A stretch of DNA of 64,000 nt from the NCBI RefSeq assembly GCF_000724085.1, contig NZ_CCDL010000003.1, positions 434,001 to 498,000 of the forward strand, given 5' to 3'. A program made the position numbers and the translations under genes. The notes below the pieces were generated by a model. It was not told where the DNA came from. It searched no databases and was given only the letters and a program-made list of their open reading frames with translations. The stretch comes from Oceanobacillus manasiensis. GTDB lineage: Bacteria > Bacillota > Bacilli > Bacillales > Amphibacillaceae. Positions 59,139 to 64,000 of the stretch are shown here, one piece after another; the stretch's first letter is position 1; every line of letters begins with the position of its first letter.

Positions 59139-62100
59139 ATGAGGAATAGAAGGGTACATAGGCTATTTGCCGCAATAACAGCGATATTTTTATTTGTTTC
59201 AACACTGTTACAACCAGGTACGATCGCATTAGCAGCTGTCGAAATACCAGATGGAAAGAAAATAGATCAAAATGGAGAGACGGCTACTACAGACGAGCCA
59301 CTTGAAACCGACCAAGACATCATAGATACTTCTTCAGAGAAAATCGCTATAACTTTTCAGCATGAAAAACCTCCTATCCTTACTGATTCTAAGTCTCAGG
59401 ACATAACAGTGAGCATCCCCAACGCAGAGAACGCCCAACTACATTACAAATCAACAAAAGATTCCAAGCCAGTACTTGTAGATATGAACAAGGCTGCAAG
59501 TGATGCATTTACGGCATCTATTCCAGATACGGCCTTATGGGCTGAAGATGTTGCTTATTGGTTTACAGCAGCCAATGCAGAGAGCCAAGCGCAATCAGAT
59601 GTCTATACTGTAAAGGTAGACAAGCAAGTGGACAGAAAAGATGAGCAGGCGCCAAAGTTATTCATTGCAGAAGCCAATTTGGATGAAGAGCCTTTTATAG
59701 AAATCTACAATAATACAAATCAGACTTTGTTGCTTAAGGATTATCAGCTTTTCATAGGGGAAAAGGAAGTTTCTTTTCCTGAAGATCGGAAAGTATCTCC
59801 GCAGGATACGGTGGTTATTTGGCCTACAAAGAGTGGGGCTGATATAAGTCAGTTTAATAAGCACTATAATGCAACAATAGAAGAAAAAGATATTATCATT
59901 ATTGAAACGACTATTTCTTCTGGAGATGTTCCAATAAAGCTAGTGGACAAGGAGTCAACAGAGATAGTAAGCCTAGTAAACTATATTTCTAATGATACTA
60001 AGAGTCAGCTTTTTTACTACAGCAACGGTGAAATGAAGAATGGTGGGAACGCAGAGGCCGCTACACCTGGAGTATTGGTAGCAGGTCAAGTTCCTGAACA
60101 GCCAATTGTTATTGAATCAGAAACAGAAAAAAGTACAGAAGAAACAAAAGGAACAGAAAATGATGCTTCCAAAGAGGAAGATAAGCCTACAACAGCTGAA
60201 GAAAATCCAGAGCAGGATACGACGAAATCCCAGACACTAGAAAAGAAAACAGACCAGGTAATGGATCACGAGGAAATTACAGAAATAGATGGGAATGCAG
60301 ACTTAACTATAGAGGCAACTGTTAAAGAAGCCTCAGAGGTCACTGTAGAGTACAAGACAGGAAAAGGAATGGAAAAAAAGGAACTTCCCCTAACAAATAA
60401 GGAGAGTTCTGATCTATACTCCGTAACTATTCCTAAGGAAGAATTATGGTCACCACATTTTAGTTATCGGATTATAGCAAAAACCAATGATAGTGAAACA
60501 TTTAGTCTGCCGGAAGCAGGTCAAGTAGAAGCAGTTGTTACAGTGGAGGGCGAGACAGATTTCCAACAGGTACCACGCATTCTCATTACAGAGATAACAC
60601 CAGACACGGTAAATGTTAATGGTGCAGATGCTTATGAATTTATCGAAATCTACAACAACTCCAATCAGGCTATTAATATGCAAGACTATCAAGTTATTTA
60701 TCGCTATCCAACCAATACAGCGGACCAAATTTGGAACCTTACCGACGATAAGATTATTCAGCCACAAGAAAGCTTTATCGTATGGATTAAAAATGGCGGA
60801 AACCAGGAGTTAGAGTTGGCTGATTTTAATAATCACTATGGATTCAATCTGCCAGAAAGTCATGCTACAGAAATTCAAAGCGCTGGAATGGCGAATGGTA
60901 GTGAACGTACTTTAATTGTTGCGGATAAATTTTCAAATGAAATCGTTTCTGCAACTTATAATAAAGATGGTAAAGATGTCTATCCCGATAAAGGAATCGT
61001 ATATAGCTATCCACGACAAGGGAATACCATGCTAAAAGTAGGCATAGGCGAGACGGTTACACCACTAACTATTGTTGACGGTCAAGTGCCACAAAAGCCG
61101 GTTGTAATTGATGATTCTTCAAAAAAACCGGTTATTGCGGAACCGAATTTTTCAATAACGGAGGAAAACATTACAGTTGAGGTGGAAATAAGGTCTGATC
61201 AGGAGATACTTGGAGCAATTCTCTCTGTTCAGCAAAGCAAGGACATAGACTTCCAAACGTTGCACATGGTTCCGTCCGAGGCAGATGCTTCTGTTTATAC
61301 GGTTACCATTCCACGTAAACACATTTGGAGTGACCAGGTAACGTATTTTTTAACTGCTTCCAACCAATCTGGAGAGACAAGCACTGAGCAAAAAGATATA
61401 AAAATACCAGCTGAACCAGTTGATTATCAGAAAGTCCCTGCATTGCTGATAACAGAACTTGTACCGGATACAGTAAATGCAAATGGTGCAGATGCTTATG
61501 AGTTTATTGAAGTATATAATAATTCAACTGAAACGATTGATTTTAGTGATTACACATTACGTTATCGTTACCCAAATAGAGGTGCCGAAGGAGATTTAAT
61601 CTGGGGACCAGAAGAGGATCAAGAAGTTATCATACCATCAGGTGAGACAGTAGTATTTTGGGTTATTAACCACGGAAATACTGATAAAGGTTCAGATGAT
61701 TTTAATGCTAACTTTAACAGTAACTTAATTGAAGGGAAAAATCTGTTTAAGATATACAATGATGGAATGGCTAACGGTAGTGAGCGTACTCTTATCATTG
61801 CGAGCAAAACAGGTGAAGAGCTTTCCTATGCTACTTACAATGAAGTGGCAGGTGTGAAAGACACTGTTCCGGATAAAGGAATCTTTTATCGTTATCCAAC
61901 AGGTGGTGGTCTTCATACTACAAAAATTAGTGCAGGTGAGTGGGAAGCAACGCCAGGGAAGGTTATGACAGAACAGGTGCCACCTGAGAAGGTTCAGCTC
62001 CCAGAAGATACTATAAAGCCGGTAATTGAAATTGCATCAATAGAAGGACCTATTACTGCAAAACAACCTATCACACTATCTGCAAAAGTGACGGACCAAC

Positions 62101-64000
62101 TTGGTGTGAAATCAGTCTTTCTATACTATCGTATAGATGGAACGGATGATTTCCGAAAGGTTAGTTTGGAAAGACAGAAAGATGACTACTATGGCCATAT
62201 CGTCTATGAGCCAGAATTGATTGGAAAAAGCGAACTGGAATATTATTTTGTTGCTAGTGATGGTAGAAACCGAACAACATCAGAACGGATAAAACTTGCG
62301 ATCGAAAATCAAAACTTACAGGAAGGACTACGTCTGAATGTAAGTAACGAGGACTTGCTGTCTGGAGAAAAAGTTATAAAGGCAACAACAGATCAATACA
62401 GTACCGAAACAGAACTTTATATTGACGACAATCAAGTAACGGATACATTTATGGCCATGGAAACAGAAGCCTATTTTGCTTTTGATGTAAAAGATACAAA
62501 TATTTATTTCCAAAATGGTGTTACCATGGGCGATGAAATATTGGAAATTTTTGATGATACGTACACGAAGTTTACAACAATTACCGTACCAATTTCTGCA
62601 GAAAGATTAAATCAAGGTGAAAATACGATAACTATACGCTCTGGCAATAAGGTGAGTCCATTTGATGACGAATCAAAGGAAAATAGAAATGACTTTACAA
62701 TTCGGAACATTCGCTTGGTATTGTCAGACGGAACGACTTTATATGATCCACAATATTCCGATCCAACAAAAAATCACCCAATCGGGGATAACCCAGGGAA
62801 AGAGTGGGTATATGATTTTAACTTTGAGCTAGAGGAAGAGCAGTTCACCTCCACAGCATATCTATTTGATACAAGCACTGTAGAAGATGGTGAACATAAG
62901 GTTAAAGCTGTTTATGAAGAGGAAGAAGTTGAAGCAACAGTGGTAACGGATAACACGGCGCCAGTGCTGAAGCCTACAATTGTAGAAGGGGAGACTTATA
63001 AGGGTGCACTCACAATTGACGCGGAAGCAACGGATACGGGTAGTAGTGTAGAAGAAGTTACGGCTCAATTGGATGGAGAATATATTTCTCTTCCATATGA
63101 AACTTCATCTGCCCTGTTATCGGCTGGTGAACATCATGTTATATTCCGAGCCACCGATTTGGCTGGGAATACTGCAGAGGAAAAGGTAAGCTTTTACGTT
63201 GTAGAAGAAAATCCGCTTTTACCAGACTGGCTCTCCAACGATGCCGAGGGCACCAGTGCTAATTTATCTGTTAAAGTAACGGACCCTACAAACGATGTGA
63301 TGGATGTCGCTTTCTACGAGTCTTATCAATATACAGCTGAGGATGCTAATCTTGTCATCTCAGAAAACGCTGTGGATACAGAGCCTCCAAATGGATACAT
63401 GCCAGATGGAGAGGAACGTCTGATCGAGAAGCAGCGTGAAGCATTACAAAAATTAGATGGAAACGAACTGTCAACAGAGTCTGATTTACAATTTCCTTAC
63501 CATCGTTTCGATGTAACAGTTGATGAGATGGTTGATGAAAATGATGAAATAGAAATTGTGTGGGATGGATCTTCCCTTCCTGGTAGAAAAGTAACCATGT
63601 ATGCATGGAATTATGCTACGGATAGTTGGGATGTATTAACTTCGACGATTGCTGGTGAGGAAGCATTTCAACTGATTGGTTCGGTGAGTGGGTCTAAATA
63701 CTTACAAGATCACAAAGTTAGTGTGATTGTGCAGGACCAAATAGCAGACATTGGGGAAGATTTTAGCTTTATCTGGATGGCAGATACCCAGTATTACTCC
63801 GAGAGCTACCCTTATATTTATGAAAAACAAGTCAATTGGATTGCTGAAAACCAGCAGGAGCGTAACATAGAGTACGTATTTCATTCAGGTGATCTAGTGA
63901 ATGTCTATGATGATTTTGACCAATGGGAAGTAGCAGATCAGTCCATGCGCGTACTAGACGAAGCTGGCATTCCGTATGGCGTTGTAGCAGGTAATCATGA
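59139..64000 (+). CDS. Giant lamin-tail-domain / metallophosphoesterase surface protein (YvnB-like), start only
   Basis: The frame is open from the ATG (after GGAGGGAAGAG) to the window edge: >1,620 residues with the C-terminus missing. It starts with a signal peptide (RLFAAITAIFLFVSTLLQPG). Three lamin-tail (LTD) domains begin near residues 172, 478 and 768; the last two share ITEx(T/V)PDTVN(V/A)NGADAYEFIE. A Thr/Glu/Lys-rich linker lies at ~330-380. Beta-sandwich (Ig-like/fibronectin-like) modules with FRATDLAGNTA follow. A calcineurin-like phosphoesterase starts near 1541: FIWMADTQYY, HSGDLVN, and AGNH at the edge. B. subtilis YvnB has the same combination. It should be secreted or wall-bound; the target phosphoester is unknown. 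Confidence 0.9.
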   Translation, partial: MRNRRVHRLFAAITAIFLFVSTLLQPGTIALAAVEIPDGKKIDQNGETATTDEPLETDQDIIDTSSEKIAITFQHEKPPILTDSKSQDITVSIPNAENAQLHYKSTKDSKPVLVDMNKAASDAFTASIPDTALWAEDVAYWFTAANAESQAQSDVYTVKVDKQVDRKDEQAPKLFIAEANLDEEPFIEIYNNTNQTLLLKDYQLFIGEKEVSFPEDRKVSPQDTVVIWPTKSGADISQFNKHYNATIEEKDIIIIETTISSGDVPIKLVDKESTEIVSLVNYISNDTKSQLFYYSNGEMKNGGNAEAATPGVLVAGQVPEQPIVIESETEKSTEETKGTENDASKEEDKPTTAEENPEQDTTKSQTLEKKTDQVMDHEEITEIDGNADLTIEATVKEASEVTVEYKTGKGMEKKELPLTNKESSDLYSVTIPKEELWSPHFSYRIIAKTNDSETFSLPEAGQVEAVVTVEGETDFQQVPRILITEITPDTVNVNGADAYEFIEIYNNSNQAINMQDYQVIYRYPTNTADQIWNLTDDKIIQPQESFIVWIKNGGNQELELADFNNHYGFNLPESHATEIQSAGMANGSERTLIVADKFSNEIVSATYNKDGKDVYPDKGIVYSYPRQGNTMLKVGIGETVTPLTIVDGQVPQKPVVIDDSSKKPVIAEPNFSITEENITVEVEIRSDQEILGAILSVQQSKDIDFQTLHMVPSEADASVYTVTIPRKHIWSDQVTYFLTASNQSGETSTEQKDIKIPAEPVDYQKVPALLITELVPDTVNANGADAYEFIEVYNNSTETIDFSDYTLRYRYPNRGAEGDLIWGPEEDQEVIIPSGETVVFWVINHGNTDKGSDDFNANFNSNLIEGKNLFKIYNDGMANGSERTLIIASKTGEELSYATYNEVAGVKDTVPDKGIFYRYPTGGGLHTTKISAGEWEATPGKVMTEQVPPEKVQLPEDTIKPVIEIASIEGPITAKQPITLSAKVTDQLGVKSVFLYYRIDGTDDFRKVSLERQKDDYYGHIVYEPELIGKSELEYYFVASDGRNRTTSERIKLAIENQNLQEGLRLNVSNEDLLSGEKVIKATTDQYSTETELYIDDNQVTDTFMAMETEAYFAFDVKDTNIYFQNGVTMGDEILEIFDDTYTKFTTITVPISAERLNQGENTITIRSGNKVSPFDDESKENRNDFTIRNIRLVLSDGTTLYDPQYSDPTKNHPIGDNPGKEWVYDFNFELEEEQFTSTAYLFDTSTVEDGEHKVKAVYEEEEVEATVVTDNTAPVLKPTIVEGETYKGALTIDAEATDTGSSVEEVTAQLDGEYISLPYETSSALLSAGEHHVIFRATDLAGNTAEEKVSFYVVEENPLLPDWLSNDAEGTSANLSVKVTDPTNDVMDVAFYESYQYTAEDANLVISENAVDTEPPNGYMPDGEERLIEKQREALQKLDGNELSTESDLQFPYHRFDVTVDEMVDENDEIEIVWDGSSLPGRKVTMYAWNYATDSWDVLTSTIAGEEAFQLIGSVSGSKYLQDHKVSVIVQDQIADIGEDFSFIWMADTQYYSESYPYIYEKQVNWIAENQQERNIEYVFHSGDLVNVYDDFDQWEVADQSMRVLDEAGIPYGVVAGNH

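Overview
The window is chromosomal DNA from a low-GC, endospore-forming member of the Bacillaceae. The gene order follows the Bacillus subtilis yit-yjz-fab-yjb-yjc chromosome segment closely (yitS-yitT-yitU-yitV-yitW; yjzD-med-fabH-fabF-yjbA-trpS; yjbC-spx-mecA-coiA-pepF-roxS-spxH-yjbI-yjbK-relQ-nadK-yjbO-prpE; cotO-cotZ; yjcF-yjcG-yjcH). Differences such as amtB-glnK between yjbC and spx and a YvnB-like giant surface protein suggest Oceanobacillus, Virgibacillus or a close relative rather than Bacillus itself. The genus is inferred from gene content and synteny; there is no rRNA in the window.

Layout. 1-1.1 kb: tail of a membrane-anchored GH13 (alpha-amylase-like) protein whose catalytic residues appear substituted. 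1.2-9.4 kb: a GSP39-type dehydrogenase, a YppF-like protein, the yitS-yitW group, an Nfu N-domain protein, small translationally coupled proteins and undecaprenyl-diphosphatase. 9.5-15.6 kb: a Gly/Tyr-rich Sm-like protein, YjzD, Med, then the FapR-controlled fabH-fabF fatty-acid initiation and elongation genes and YjbA. 15.8-18.6 kb: trpS behind a tryptophan T-box, a ten-unit 52-bp tandem hairpin array, and a NERD nuclease-like protein. 18.9-24.4 kb: a membrane-anchored SDR, a secreted DUF4015 glycosidase-like protein, YjbC, and amtB-glnK with a GlnR/TnrA box. 24.7-37.6 kb: the Spx/ClpXP/competence/stringent-response block (spx, mecA, coiA, pepF, small RNA RoxS/RsaE, spxH, yjbI, yjbK, relQ, nadK, yjbO, prpE) and mgtE. 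37.9-47.7 kb: spore coat genes with sigma-K-like promoters, DUF421, yjcF-yjcG-yjcH, a heterodimeric ABC exporter and a CotF-like pair. 47.9-55.4 kb: tRNA-Val(GAC) followed by a patchwork of accessory genes (DnaA domain I protein, TetR/SDR pair, nucleotidyltransferase, three GNATs, MFS pump). 55.4-64 kb: CAP-domain protein, DUF3231, proC and the start of a >1,600-residue lamin-tail/metallophosphoesterase surface protein.

How the parts work together. Spx is the redox regulator; SpxH (YjbH) hands it to ClpXP, MecA is the parallel ClpC adaptor, and RoxS, encoded directly behind pepF, is a conserved post-transcriptional regulator of redox metabolism. RelQ makes (p)ppGpp and NadK supplies NADP. cotO, cotZ and a small unknown gene have sigma-K-type promoters and so probably belong to the late mother-cell regulon.

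The most unusual non-coding content is (i) the 52-bp x 10 hairpin array beside trpS, (ii) a family of short modular elements (about 90-150 bp, flanked by TTTAT, ending in TTCAC, with strong hairpins) at four sites plus two related elements, several abutting stop codons or terminators, and (iii) several operators and leader hairpins. All assignments come from reading the sequence and from recalled family knowledge; no database search was run.
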